A stretch of DNA of 64,000 nt, taken from contig OW203766.1 of the NCBI GenBank assembly GCA_934045905.1, positions 19,896,309 through 19,960,308 on the forward strand. The letters run 5' to 3'. The notes beneath the pieces were generated by a model. It saw nothing but the letters and a program-made list of their open reading frames with translations. It searched no databases and was not told where the DNA came from. The stretch comes from Leuctra nigra (taxonomy: Eukaryota > Arthropoda > Insecta > Plecoptera > Leuctridae). This document shows, piece by piece, positions 25,421 to 37,921 of the stretch. A program made the translations under genes and the position numbers. The number at the start of each line of letters is the position of its first letter. Within the stretch, counting starts at the first letter, position 1.

Positions 25421-26058
25421 AAACTAGGAAAACGCTCAGTGTAACGCGTTGATGAGCGAGCACGGGTACGTGCAAATTCTCGAACCGGAAATGCGTACAC
25501 AACGCACAGAAAACATATACATCCATATTGAATTGATTATGATATCAACTTAAAAGTGTATGCTTTTCATCGAAACTTTAAAATAGCATCTAAGCACCTG
25601 GTTCATAAAGCAAATCAGAATCAATTTTCAATTGGCACTGGAAAACATTCATTTCGATACTTCATTAATGACAGATATAAAAAATGTCAATAAGTTCATA
25701 CGTTCTTAACTGATTGGGATGAAATTTTGTAAAATAAGAGACAATATTGGTCTTAATGATCATGCAAAATATGAGTTTGATCAGAATTATCGAAGACCGT
25801 TATCATTTTTCAACCTATCAGGAGATGTTTATTTAAATTTAAACCAATGAATGAATTTCAAAAAAAAATTGGGGTCAGCAAACAGAAAAGGTTGTCTCTA
25901 CATGTGTGCAAAATTTCAGCTCGATCGAAGAAAAACTGTGACCTGTACAGCGTCTCCCAACAGAAAAAAAACATTAAAAAAAACAAAAAAAAAACAAAAA
26001 AAAACAGAGGTCCGTGCCAAAAGAGCCAAAAGGAGACGCTCGCTTCGCTCGCTCAATA
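25421..26058 (+). mobile_element. Interspersed repeat family A, second copy
   Basis: It shares with 15425-16350 the start (CTAGGAAAACGCTCAGTGTA, then GATGAGCGAGCACGGG) and the end (AAAAGGAGACGCTCGCTTCG), plus one full module (AATATTGGTCTTAATGATCA, then TGTGTGCAAAATTTCAGCTC). It is about 290 bases shorter because fewer internal modules are present. An A-rich run precedes the terminus. Confidence 0.75.
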
Positions 26059-26597
26059 AAATATATGCATTTTTTAATACTCCACGTATTTCGAGTTCTT
26101 CCTGGTTTCATAAAAACGTACCTAGATTTACGAGAACCTTTGCAACCAATAATCCTTTAAACAGCTGTCTTTAATTGAAATCATGCCAATTTCATGCTTA
26201 CATTTCTCATGGATTATGTCAGTCGACTCGAAACCAATGTCCACCTCTCTGGGTTTGAATTAAAATATTGAATTTGCAGCAAGATTATTTACTACCTACT
26301 GATTGGACTTAAGTACATGACATATTTCCAGTTTTTCAGAAAGCAAGTGTTGAAAGTAGAACAAAAATCGATTGATTAGTGAAGTGGGTTGACCAGTTCA
26401 TTATTCGATATAAAATTTGTCGAAGATGCCCAAACTGGATTGTAAGTTCATCTTTTAATTTTTAAAGTGGTCGTTATGTATACGATACCTCGAAGGGTCG
26501 GCATAATTTGTAATCTCTATTTACAGCCGCCAAATTAAATAGCATTCATCATACACTTTATTATTATATGGTGGTAAAAAGTTACACACTGTGTATG
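26059..26597. other. Intergenic DNA with nothing recognised
   Basis: AT-rich, no ORF, repeat or RNA seen. Confidence 0.4.
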
Positions 26598-27290
26598 TTT
26601 TTTATTATTATTATTATTTATTTTAAAATGTACATACATACAGAGGTACACTTACCGGTAGCGAGTATAGAGCAAGCCCCGTAACACATGTGCCTCGCTA
26701 CCGGCTTATAGTCAAAACAAGTGATGATGTACTTGCACAGTCAATATACAACACAATAGACACAATAATAACCACGTATTATAAACGTTAAAGTCAATAA
26801 ATTAGTCAATTAAAAATAAAACTATACACAGTAAATAAAACCATCAGATAAAAGTAACATATTATTGCACTGTATAGCTAACCATTAACATATCTATCAA
26901 CTAAGTAACTGCGTATTTTAGTTTTAAAAGATTTAAAACTCTCTTCCTGCCTAATATGTGCAGGAAGAGAATTAAAGTATTGCACAGTTCTAAAATAAAA
27001 CCCCTGCTGGTAATCAGTTGTTGAGGGAAGGATTTTCAAAATCCTTTCGGCAAGGCTTGGCGGCTTGAAGACTAAAAACACATCAATCATTGTTAGAGAA
27101 TAGTAACATGATTTATTATGAATATGTTTAATTTTAAAGCAACCATCCTGTCAAATTATATCATTTGGACTCCGCCCTTGACGGCAACAGATTTTTTTGT
27201 TTCTCGTGTGTGTTAACATTTTATAAGAATAACGCTGGCCAAGTAAATTGACGTGTGTGGGTGGTAAAAGTAGGTAAAGATCTTCATTAA
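26598..27290 (-). mobile_element. 5'-truncated non-LTR retrotransposon (LINE) 3' end
   Basis: Minus-strand frame 27090-26878 encodes the typical extreme C-terminus of a LINE reverse-transcriptase ORF: F-Y-F-R-T-V-Q-Y-F-N-S-L-P, then F-K-S-F-K-T-K-I-R-S-Y-L, matching the F-x-x-R-T-V-x-x-W-N-S-L-P...F-K pattern of CR1/jockey/L2-like elements. RT-like sequence continues upstream with stops or frameshifts to about 27290. After the stop lies a 3' UTR with an inverted CCGGTAGCGAG/CTCGCTACCGG pair, then an AATAATAATAAT-type tail at 26625-26598. The catalytic domain is absent. The subfamily is uncertain. Confidence 0.75.
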
Positions 27291-28010
27291 TTCACAAAGA
27301 CTTGTGCAACGAAGGTTGTTGAAAACGATTAGATGACGTAATATTGTTAAAATAACCACCGAATGTGTCTTTGTGACATCTAGTCGGGCGTTAGCTCGAC
27401 GCTGCCAAGCACCGCTCTAATACAACGTGCGAGCTACTACCAGAGACTTATACCGCAACGGCTTAAGTGGTCGAAACGAGGTGTCGACAGGCATACATGC
27501 AGTGAGAAATGAAAGTTGAAAATCATGGTTATCGGGTATATTTAGCCACCTGACAACACCTAACCAAATATCAAAGTGCTGCGTTCATCCCTTCGGGGTG
27601 AATTTTGGGCCTCAAACATGCAAGGATTGACTTTCATGGTGGCTGGCTGGCTGGCTAGCTAGGCACGTCGTTTTGCTTGCCCTTTTCTACAGATTGCACG
27701 GTTTGGTCTAGAGAGTTGAAATTTGGTAGACACATAGAGTCCCCCTTCTCACGCGTACTTCTGAAAGAAAATCTGAAATATTTTGACCGGAAGTGAATTT
27801 AATCCAATTTTAAATTTTAATTTTTTTCAAAAGTCAAACGGGTCCATCGACAGTTTTGAAATTTGGCAACATTAAAGACAATGTATTGCTAGACACTCCA
27901 CTTCAAGAAAAAACTAAAATTTCAAACCGGAAGTGGAAAATTTATCAATATTAAGCGTTCCGCTCTTCCCCTTCATCTACTAACTTACTGCATGTTGAAA
28001 TCTTCGCCCA
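27291..28010. repeat. Probable old interspersed repeat, modules at 27585-27965
   Basis: It contains (GGCT)n at 27641-27658 and two loosely similar modules with TTGAAATTTGG (near 27717 and 27858), each followed by a CCGGAAGTG block (near 27787 and 27930). No gene recognised. Confidence 0.4.
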
Positions 28011-30060
28011 TTTGCTTGTTATAGAAATCGGCAGCAGACTGCGTCTCGATAGATATTTGTCGACTAATTGTGCTGTTCATAGAAGAATTCATTATGCACT
28101 TCATAATTTTGTCACATTGAAAGATTCAAACCTCAAATATAGGTACCTCAATATGACGACAGAATATGACGTAGTATCAACCATTTGAGAAAACTAGTTT
28201 GGATAGTATTTATGGATATTCAAGTATTGGGACAATAATACAAACGAATAACAGACATCGATTCCGTTCCATAATGACATCTTTATTTCTACTACTTCAC
28301 GTATGAATATTATAATATCTAAATTTATTTCAGTTTCGAGAGTATGGAAACTTCGTTTTGTGTAGAATAAAGAATAATAGATTAACTACGCACAATGAAC
28401 AATGGTATTCTGACGCCAATCGAATGCCTTGTGCGAAAGGTGTTTACAAACAAGGTCAATTATGCAATGGCATTTTTAAAAGAATACCTAATGCACGAAA
28501 TAATTCATACTGTCTAAAATATCAAAACAAACAATAAATCAATTAGATGCATCAACAATATGCCATCACTATCAGGAATAAAGACCGGTAGACTAATTGA
28601 TTGTATGATCTATGCGTAATAAACACATACACCCCCTCCCCCCCCCCCCACACACACACCATAATCAATAAACAACAACAATAAAAGGTAATTTAATATC
28701 GTGAATCGTCATTGCTTGGAGAATAAACAATTCACATTCAGATCTATTCAGTGGCTGGTGGATTAGGGGTGGGGGTTGTGTTGTGAGCGTATCAGAGGTT
28801 TGGTTTCCTATGTTGTCTTGACACTTTTAAATGAATACAAATGTACGTAGATGACACTTGTTTTGGAATATAACATAATAGATTCTGCTGCAGTAGGAGG
28901 CTGTCTTCTAGCACAATTGTATTTTCAAATAACTTATTTTCACACTATTTATTGTAAAATTTTATACTTCAAGACAATGAGTAAGCACACGACTCGTTCG
29001 AAGACGTCCCCAGGGTAAAATTAGTAATCGTAAAGGACTTTTATTTAAAGCCATTTCATTCAAAATGAAATAAAAAAATCTTATTCATAAATTACATTCA
29101 TAACTATATTTGGTACTTTTTAAAAGAATTTGAACATTAGCTTGTATATTACATGACGTGTTGGATAAAGTCATATTTTAAACAATGTTTTTTTCACTTG
29201 AGTCTTGACGAGCAACAGTTTTTTTTAAATGTATAGGTACGCACTGAATGGGACCGAGGAGATAAAATACGCTCCGTGTTACCATTTTTTTCTCATTGTT
29301 ATCATATATATATATATATATTTTTTTAATCATTTGAGATTTTTTATGTTAATTATCATTTAGTGAGATTTAAACAAAATATGGGTAGGTACATTGATTT
29401 TTAATTGAATGTCCCTCGTACATACCGATGTAAGCGGTAGACACCTTAGGGAATTTATAAGCGTGTGATCAAGGATTATGCGTCTGTTCTCCGGCAAAAA
29501 TAGTGCTTTAGCTTCTCGGGTATCTTGGCAATCAGTCAGGTACAATCAGGTTGACCGTTCTTTGTTGGTTTGTTCGTGTGTTGGTGTGTTTTGTGACTGT
29601 TAATGATATACGTCCTACTCCTTCCCAACCAGCACTATAAACACCAGGTGGCTCAGCTAGTTAATCTTAAAGGAACTCTAGGTTGACATCTTCAAAATCA
29701 ATTTTCACAACAAGGCAATATCAAATGGCCACATCCTTTGCCGTAATTCTTTTAACTTTCAGTAGTGTCTCTCTGCGCATGAACAAAGGAAAAGGCTTCT
29801 TGGTATGAACGTTCTTATTTTCTCCTACACCCTTTGACCGATCTCAACCAAATTTGGTGTACTCATTCTATATGAAATAACCCATACCGTATGATACTTG
29901 ATCCCTTCCAACATCCCCTAATTTAAAAAATCACCCGTAGGTAATAATAGAAAATTATATATGCATATTCTGCATAACCCCACTCGTGATCTTTGGTACG
30001 TTTTTAAACTGTTGGCGGAAAAATTTGCGGCATAATCCATGTTATGGAACTATCACTAAA
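28011..30060. other. Intergenic DNA with simple repeats
   Basis: A C-rich tract grading into (CA)n lies at about 28630-28660, and (AT)n followed by a T-run at about 29305-29328. No coding frame or RNA recognised. Confidence 0.45.
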
Positions 30061-30063
30061 CAG

Positions 30064-30185
30064 CAGTGTTGGATTAGTTCCTCAAAAAAAGGAACTAGTT
30101 CCAGTTCAAATAAAGAACTGGTTAGTTACCTACCTGGAAAGTTTCCAGAAACTGGAAAGTTAACTTATGAAATAAGTTCCTTTTA
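30064..30185 (+). mobile_element. Possible hAT-type transposon end
   Basis: It starts CAGTGTTGGATTAGTTCC, resembling hAT terminal repeats (CAGTGTTGG), and is followed by dense short repeats of GGAACTAGTTCC, TTCCAG and AACTGG, as is usual in hAT subterminal regions. No matching right end was found, so it is a solo or truncated end. Confidence 0.4.
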
Positions 30186-30647
30186 AGTTATATTGCCTTC
30201 CAAAACACATCCGGATTTTATTTAAAATGTGCTGTAAACATCTGTAAGCCTTAACGCTTTACCAATAGAGTTTAAATTACACAAAAAAGTGAACTTAGAA
30301 GAATTTAAAATTAAGGAAACGCATTTACAATCATCTACCTTTCGTGTACCTTTCAGTTTACCAACTGGCAACTAATATGCGTAGTACGAGATGACGCACA
30401 AATTCCGGAACAATACACCTACAATTTACGTTATTCACAAGTTGTGAACTTTTAGCAATTTAAAAGTTGAGATAACTCATATTCAACCAAAAGAAATTGA
30501 CCCTTTCGTTATACTAACTTGGGAACTATTGGAAGAAAAACAGAAATTTTTAGACAAGAAGTGACGTTGTTGGCGTTAACAATGTAATGATAGGTAACAC
30601 TCAATGATCAATGAAAGCTGCTGTAAACTACCACCTCATGTGACATG

Positions 30648-31584
30648 TTGTACAAAAACAAAAACTTGTATATAGACTGCCAAGCACCTTTCCCCCTAAA
30701 AAGATTGAGATCTAAAAGAAGGTCGCAGCAATAATATATTGTTGAAACATTTTCGCACTTAAAATTCGTGAAATCATTTCGCCCAGTTACTGCCGCCAAG
30801 CACAACATTATAAACCAAACATTGTACCCAAATTTGAGATTGAAAAAATCTCTATGTGAACCATCATAGTATAAACTTTAAAACAATTATACTCATTTAA
30901 AACTAAAAATAGAAAGTATTCAAATTTTAAAAACGTAAACAAAATCAATTTAAAAACATTTTTTTTTACATAACTTAAAATACAAATTAAAAAAATTATT
31001 TAAAATTAAATAAAACAAAATAAAAGTAAAAAAAATAAAAATAAAGCTTGGCGCATTGAATTTGCACCGTCATGTTGACTTCTTCCTTCTTTCCTTCATC
31101 ACCTTCTTCTTCCTCTTTCTTTCGTCGTCTCCTTGGTCGACATTTTCTTTTTATGTTGCCCCCTCCTTGACACAATGCGCCAAGCTTTATTTTTATTTTT
31201 TTTACTTTTATTTTGTTTTATTTAATTTTAAATATTTTTTTTCATTTGTATTTTAAGTTATGTAAAAAAAAAATGTTTTTAAATTGATTTTGTTTACGTT
31301 TTTAAAATTTGAATACTTTCTATTTTTAGTTTTAAATGAGTATAATTGTTTTAAAGTTTATACTATGATGGTTCACATAGAGATTTTTTCAATCTCAAAT
31401 TTGGGTACAATGTTTGGTTTATAATGTTGTGCTTGGCGGCAGTAACTGGGCGAAATGATTTCACGAATTTTAAGTGCGAAAATGTTTCAACAATATATTA
31501 TTGCTGCGACCTTCTTTTAGATCTCAATCTTTTTAGGGGGAAAGGTGCTTGGCAGTCTATATACAAGTTTTTGTTTTTGTACAA
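30648..31584. mobile_element. Large near-perfect inverted repeat, 411-bp arms and 114-bp loop
   Basis: Arms 30648-31058 and 31173-31584 are almost exact reverse complements (outer end TTGTACAAAAACAAAAACTT, inner end AAAGCTTGGCGCATTG). The same frame, beginning M-L-C-L-A-A-V-T-G-R-N-D, therefore appears on both strands; this follows from symmetry. The high arm identity points to recent origin or gene conversion. No flanking duplication was found. Confidence 0.85.
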
Positions 31585-33550
31585 TATTATTAACCTAGTT
31601 TGGTATTAGAGAATTACAGAGCTTTTATGCACTGATGATTTGCAAATATCAACAAGTCTTTTGACCTTAATTAATTGAAAATTGCACTAATATAATTTTG
31701 TCAGGGGCACATTTAGTAATGTGTCAACCTCAACTAAAAAAATGTTATAAGGTACTTTTAGTAGACCAAACTTGTTTGAAAGAGATCAAATTAAAATCGA
31801 ACTGCCCAAACTTGATTTTTCATGTCTCATTATGCCCTCCCTCAACCCTTCCCCATTGATTTTACTATCTCAAAATTGTTTGAAATGGTTAAAAGGGTTA
31901 AAATAAAAAATTGCATTGGGGCAAGGAGCTCAAGTCTCTTCTCGGCCCCCCCCCCCCTCCCCCCCCCTATTTCTGTATTGCCTAGATGACTGTATACCCG
32001 TCTGATGTGATAGTTTACAAAGCTAAAGTTAGAGAGTATAGTCACACAGTTTTGTCATTTGCAACGTTGAACGTAATTAAAATGTGCACTTCTAATGAGT
32101 TTATGTACTCGTATTAACAAGTAGAAAATACTTAACACCGGTTTGTGTAGTAAAAACTACTGCAAAACAATGGCGTGCCAAATTTGGGTGGACAGATGGT
32201 CTCACGAAAAAGGCTAGAGGCAGCTTTATACAGCATCTTTCTCTCTCGAACCGAACTAGGCGATGTTGAGAGATGCCTGCAGTTTTATTAGTCTAGCTGG
32301 GAATTAACTGATGCAGACAATATCGGAGACAAAAGATATAAAGTGTCGCTGTGATGGGTTGTGAAGTGGGTCTGAGAATAGCGGGAAGATTTTGGTAATT
32401 AGACGTGAAATTATAAATGTAACGTTGAAATAATGACAATTGCTGTTACAACATTAAAATAATAATTAGTATTCACAGGACATGACAATATATTATATTT
32501 TTTTAATCATTTGCACAGAAATATATATACATAAAATTATGTAAAACGGGACCGTTACATAATATTGTGTTTTTATATCAATACTGGTGGACATTCCTTC
32601 AGCAGAAGACAAAAAATGCGTTTATTTTAAACGTTTTATAGCCATATAAATTAATACTGTTAATACGTATTTTTTTGTATAGTCTTTTGTCAGGTGAAAA
32701 AAACTAGTAATATTAATTTATTACCTATACATACATACGTGTACCTATTTATTGCTTTTAATTTTTTTATTGGATTCCCTTTTTATTTGTACTCTATTTT
32801 TAAATGCTTTATGCCAAAAATAATATAATTTTTATATGTTTTATACATGTTTGAAGTTTTTAAGGTACCTAGGTATATATATATTTTAGTATGTACTTAT
32901 TGCTGATGATTCTTCTTTCTCGATCGCCATTAATTAAATAAAAATAATTTATAAAAACAGTTACATAAATTTGCAATTCCTTTTAAAACCACATTGCCAA
33001 GGCTTCTTACTACATGAAAACAATGCATTCTAGACTCGTTATAAGGTGGTCACTTTGCTGCACAAGACTGTAAACGAGTACTTGTTAGGCGACATTGCAA
33101 CCACAGTACGCCGACTGCATTTTGTCCCGGTGCATCGTTGCAACTGCATTCAACTCACAGTGCACATGATGCAGTCGAAAGGTCATTTAGTTGATTCATT
33201 GTCAAGAACGCCAACACGAACGGTATTTTGATGTGTAATATGCTTCTTTTATATTACTGATTTATTACAGGTATATAAAATTGATTTGGAATTCTAATTT
33301 TGACTGGACGCTTGAGGCAACGTCACATAACAAAAATACGTAAATTTGTATGCATAAGTCATTTTATGGTGGTTATTTAATAGGTTTAAATCTGGTCGTT
33401 GTTGTATAAAACAATAATGGAAATAATACGCAAAGTTTTAAAATTAAAATTATTTTGTTTTATCTTTGAAAAAAGTATAGTATTCAAAGGACCTAAGGGA
33501 AGTTTTAATTTTTAATAGAAAATAACCGTTAGAGTGAATCTAAAACTGAA
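31585..33550. other. Intergenic DNA with nothing recognised
   Basis: AT-rich, with an interrupted C homopolymer at 31946-31967 (12 C, T, 9 C) and several T/A-rich stretches. No gene supported. Confidence 0.45.
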
Positions 33551-33600
33551 TATATATATATATATATATAAATTAATACCAACTGCAATGAGAAAAGATT

Positions 33601-33673
33601 TTCCTCGAGTGGGACTCGAACCCACGACCTTCCGATATCCAGTCAGATGCTCTACCAGCTGAGCTATCGAGGC
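33601..33673 (-). tRNA. tRNA-like gene, copy 1 of 6, anticodon loop GGA
   Basis: 73 bases on the minus strand fold into a cloverleaf: acceptor GCCTCGA with TCGAGGA (6 of 7 pairs, G1-A72 mismatch), D stem GCTC/GAGC, anticodon stem TCTGA/TCGGA, loop CTGGATA, 5-base variable loop, T stem GTGGG/CCCAC. A box TAGCTCAGCTGG and a perfect B box GGTTCGAGTCC are present, and a TTTT terminator follows within about 5 bases. The loop places GGA (Ser) in the anticodon, yet the body lacks the long variable arm of tRNA-Ser and resembles tRNA-Lys. It is best treated as a tRNA-derived gene of uncertain identity. Confidence 0.65.
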
Positions 33674-33904
33674 AGTTAACATTGCAGCGGTTGTGTTCCA
33701 ATATAAGCTGCGTTAGCAACTTACCGAGATTTGAAGATAGGGTCAGAAGACCGTGGAATATGTTCCACGTTTGACAACTGACTAACTTCACTCGACTTGG
33801 TTTCCTCATAAGCAGATGAGTGCGCATATGTGTGAAATATGGTTTTCGCTGATAACCTCAGATAGGTAGATGTAAATTAATACCAACTGCAATGAGAAAA
33901 GATT

Positions 33905-33977
33905 TTCCTCGAGTGGGACTCGAACCCACGACCTTCCGATATCCAGTCAGATGCTCTACCAGCTGAGCTATCGAGGC
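33905..33977 (-). tRNA. tRNA-like gene, copy 2 of 6
   Basis: Same sequence as the copy at 33601-33673, exactly 304 bases further on, with the same flanks and TTTT terminator. Confidence 0.65.
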
Positions 33978-34208
33978 AGTTAACATTGCAGCGGTTGTGT
34001 TCCAATATAAGCTGCGTTAGCAACTTACCGAGATTTGAAGATAGGGTCAGAAGACCGTGGAATATGTTCCACGTTTGACAACTGACTAACTTCACTCGAC
34101 TTGGTTTCCTCATAAGCAGATGAGTGCGCATATGTGTGAAATATGGTTTTCGCTGATAACCTCAGATAGGTAGATGTAAATTAATACCAACTGCAATGAG
34201 AAAAGATT

Positions 34209-34281
34209 TTCCTCGAGTGGGACTCGAACCCACGACCTTCCGATATCCAGTCAGATGCTCTACCAGCTGAGCTATCGAGGC
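34209..34281 (-). tRNA. tRNA-like gene, copy 3 of 6, at the palindrome centre
   Basis: Same 73 bases. Its 5' flank is lost: directly after the tRNA 5' end (34281) the sequence switches to TATCTTATGAGG, the start of the oppositely oriented units. If the upstream flank matters for Pol III recruitment, this copy lacks it. Confidence 0.6.
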
Positions 34282-34423
34282 TATCTTATGAGGAAACCAA
34301 GTCGAGTGAAGTTAGTCAGTTGTCAAACGTGGAACATATTCCACGGTCTTCTGACCCTATCTTCAAATCTCGGTAAGTTGCTAACGCAGCTTATATTGGA
34401 ACACAACCGCTGCAATGTTAACT

Positions 34424-34496
34424 GCCTCGATAGCTCAGCTGGTAGAGCATCTGACTGGATATCGGAAGGTCGTGGGTTCGAGTCCCACTCGAGGAA
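34424..34496 (+). tRNA. tRNA-like gene, copy 4 of 6
   Basis: Plus-strand copy, same 73 bases, followed by TTTT at 34501-34504. It is the first unit of the right half of the palindrome. Confidence 0.65.
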
Positions 34497-34727
34497 AATC
34501 TTTTCTCATTGCAGTTGGTATTAATTTACATCTACCTATCTGAGGTTATCAGCGAAAACCATATTTCACACATATGCGCACTCATCTGCTTATGAGGAAA
34601 CCAAGTCGAGTGAAGTTAGTCAGTTGTCAAACGTGGAACATATTCCACGGTCTTCTGACCCTATCTTCAAATCTCGGTAAGTTGCTAACGCAGCTTATAT
34701 TGGAACACAACCGCTGCAATGTTAACT

Positions 34728-34800
34728 GCCTCGATAGCTCAGCTGGTAGAGCATCTGACTGGATATCGGAAGGTCGTGGGTTCGAGTCCCACTCGAGGAA
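34728..34800 (+). tRNA. tRNA-like gene, copy 5 of 6
   Basis: Plus-strand copy 304 bases after copy 4, with the same internal promoter boxes and terminator. Confidence 0.65.
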
Positions 34801-35031
34801 AATCTTTTCTCATTGCAGTTGGTATTAATTTACATCTACCTATCTGAGGTTATCAGCGAAAACCATATTTCACACATATGCGCACTCATCTGCTTATGAG
34901 GAAACCAAGTCGAGTGAAGTTAGTCAGTTGTCAAACGTGGAACATATTCCACGGTCTTCTGACCCTATCTTCAAATCTCGGTAAGTTGCTAACGCAGCTT
35001 ATATTGGAACACAACCGCTGCAATGTTAACT

Positions 35032-35104
35032 GCCTCGATAGCTCAGCTGGTAGAGCATCTGACTGGATATCGGAAGGTCGTGGGTTCGAGTCCCACTCGA
35101 GGAA
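35032..35104 (+). tRNA. tRNA-like gene, copy 6 of 6
   Basis: Plus-strand copy 304 bases after copy 5. Its unit runs into the right-hand (TA)n microsatellite about 70 bases downstream. Confidence 0.65.
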
Positions 35105-35174
35105 AATCTTTTCTCATTGCAGTTGGTATTAATTTACATCTACCTATCTGAGGTTATCAGCGAAAACCATATTT

Positions 35175-35211
<37 letters not shown>

Positions 35212-35215
<4 letters not shown>

Positions 35216-37311
35216 TAAAACACATAAATCAACTAAAATATTTCAGTATTTTTTAAAATTTATTTTTTATTTTCTTGCATTCTGATACAGTCAAAATTGT
35301 GTTCGAAGTCTCTAATAAAATATAAATTTCAAACATAAAAGATAATGTCCTGTCATTTTCATATTTAGCAGTTTAACAAATTTTGCCAAAAAAATTTGAT
35401 GACCGTTTTCTGACTTGATAATGAGTGCTGATCTAAATTTAATCACACAGCCTTGACTATCCGGTCGGCCATGCTGCCTGTTGGTATCGAATGACATGCA
35501 TGTTCTCATGATGTCTGGGAACACATGTTGTCGCAATGGCTCTTGGGAGGAACAGGATACCAACTGAACTTCACGGCTGCGAAGTTTTCACTCGAATATC
35601 ACGTTGTCCGATCGAATCATTCTCAAGCAGCTTCCTTTGTTGAGAGTTTTGCCGCTCATGGAGGTATGCAAATGTTGCTCAACTTATAGAGTGAGTGGTT
35701 GATGCTAATAACACAGCCACAGTTCATCATTTTCATATTTCCCATTTGTATATGAAACTGGGTATAAAATGAAGCCATGGTGCCAAAATATATTTGTTGA
35801 AAATTTGGATTATCCAACTTTAGTTAGAGAGAAACTGCAGCAAACTGCGAAGAAACTTTTAGAAACTGCGTTTGTTACTGCTACAAACGTGTTTGAGACT
35901 GAATCACGGTATTTGTTTTTGTGTGAAATTTTGAATGAATAAGTACTCCCAGTTCTTAAAATATTATACACTTCAATTCTAAACTATATTTTTTTTTTCT
36001 GAACCTAACATTATCTTTTGAGATCCATATAAATGCACTCTGCATTGATGAAAGAAGGGGAAAAATAATATACATAAATGGGCTCCATTGATTTAGCAGC
36101 TTTAAGTTGACCCAAGTCCACTCTCTGTAAAGTTCCTTCAATAAAGATCTATAGTATTAAGCTCTAAAAACCAAGAAATGCACTATTTCAGATTCAATTC
36201 TTTGAGTGAAGATGGTATCTCATTTTCTACACTTTTGCCATTTTCTCTTAAAATGTATTCCCGTTCAATTGCTTATATATTTTTCATATCACGAATAAAA
36301 CGCCTTTGGCTTGATCGAGAGTGGTTCAATATTAGATTCCTTTGATTACTTCCTTAATTATATATTTGTATTTCGTTTGGTTTGTTCCTTTGATTGCTTG
36401 AACATTTATTTATATATCCCTCGGGTCAAATAAAATTCTACCTACGTATTTTGATAACCCAAACCACAGATTGTTCAAGCCATTTTAAATTCGAGATCCA
36501 ATATGAAATTCAATTTTATTATGCCAATGAAACGTTATGATGGTAATAATGGAATAATATAGCTACCATTTCAATGTAACATTACAATTTACAACATTGC
36601 TCTTTGCAGAATACCAGGTTTGTAATTGTATTAGGGGTGAAATGTGGTCATTATAACAATAACGAAGTGATATTAATGGTATCAGAAATAATGTTAGGTG
36701 TACTAATTGATTTTTTTGTAACCTTTGGTACTAACTGAAAATCGTGTTTGTAAAGTGGGCGGTGACAATTATTGTAATGGTTTGCCAATTTGTTCAATTG
36801 TTAAAATAGCAATTTTGTGTGACGGGGAGAGGGTGTTTGGATTGGGGAGGGGGGGGGGGGAGTGTTCTTGTTGTTACCTAATTGTTAAGTTACATTTTTG
36901 GGAAATATGTAATTTCACAATAAATAGCTGTTAGATTTACAATGATTATTAACACTTTTTAATATTATTTACTAAATATTTTTACTGTAAATGTTGCAGG
37001 TATTAGGTAGGTAGGTATATATTGTACGAGATAAGAGAAATTTAGAAAAATAAAAACACGGAAGAAAGCAATGTATTCCATATTTTAAATGTTAAAAATA
37101 TTCAAAAATTAAAGTGCAGTATAGATCATCCCTTAGTCGAATAGAATAGACACTAATCTGTAATTTAAAAACTTCACCTGTTGTGCTTTTAGTTAGTAAT
37201 TATTTCAGGAAGTGCATTATTAAATTTGGCACCTGCATTTTAAGATACATCTTATGAGTAGAAATATTAAGAACTAGAGGGACCCGTCATGTAAACCAAG
37301 ACGCGCACCAG
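35212..37311. other. Intergenic DNA with nothing recognised
   Basis: An 83-codon minus frame (35563-35312) is protein-like in its first part but has no recognisable motif or splice partner. A G12 run lies at 36849-36860. The rest is AT-rich. Confidence 0.4.

Positions 37312-37921
<610 letters not shown>

Larger units (their letters stand above)
33551..35211. repeat. Head-to-head palindromic array of 304-bp units carrying tRNA-like genes
   Basis: After (TA)n at 33551-33571, minus-oriented units start at 33571, 33875 and 34179. The third is cut after its tRNA at 34281, and plus-oriented units follow from about 34285 to 35177, ending in another (TA)n at 35178-35211. Units appear identical by eye at a constant 304-bp period. 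Each holds one tRNA-like gene and the same flanks (CATAAGCAGATGAGTGCGCA, CTCAGATAGGTAGATGT). Such identity implies very recent amplification, gene conversion or an assembly artefact. Confidence 0.9.

Noticed and set aside
30608..31609. Apparent gene present once on each strand (M-L-C-L-A-A-V-T-G-R)
   Set aside because: Identical frames result from the inverted repeat arms; no domain or larger frame supports a protein.
33573..35132. Repeated 84-codon frames containing S-S-A-G-R-A-S-D-W-I-S-E-G
   Set aside because: They are conceptual translations of the tRNA-like genes and flanks; this peptide pattern is a known artefact of translating tRNA sequence.
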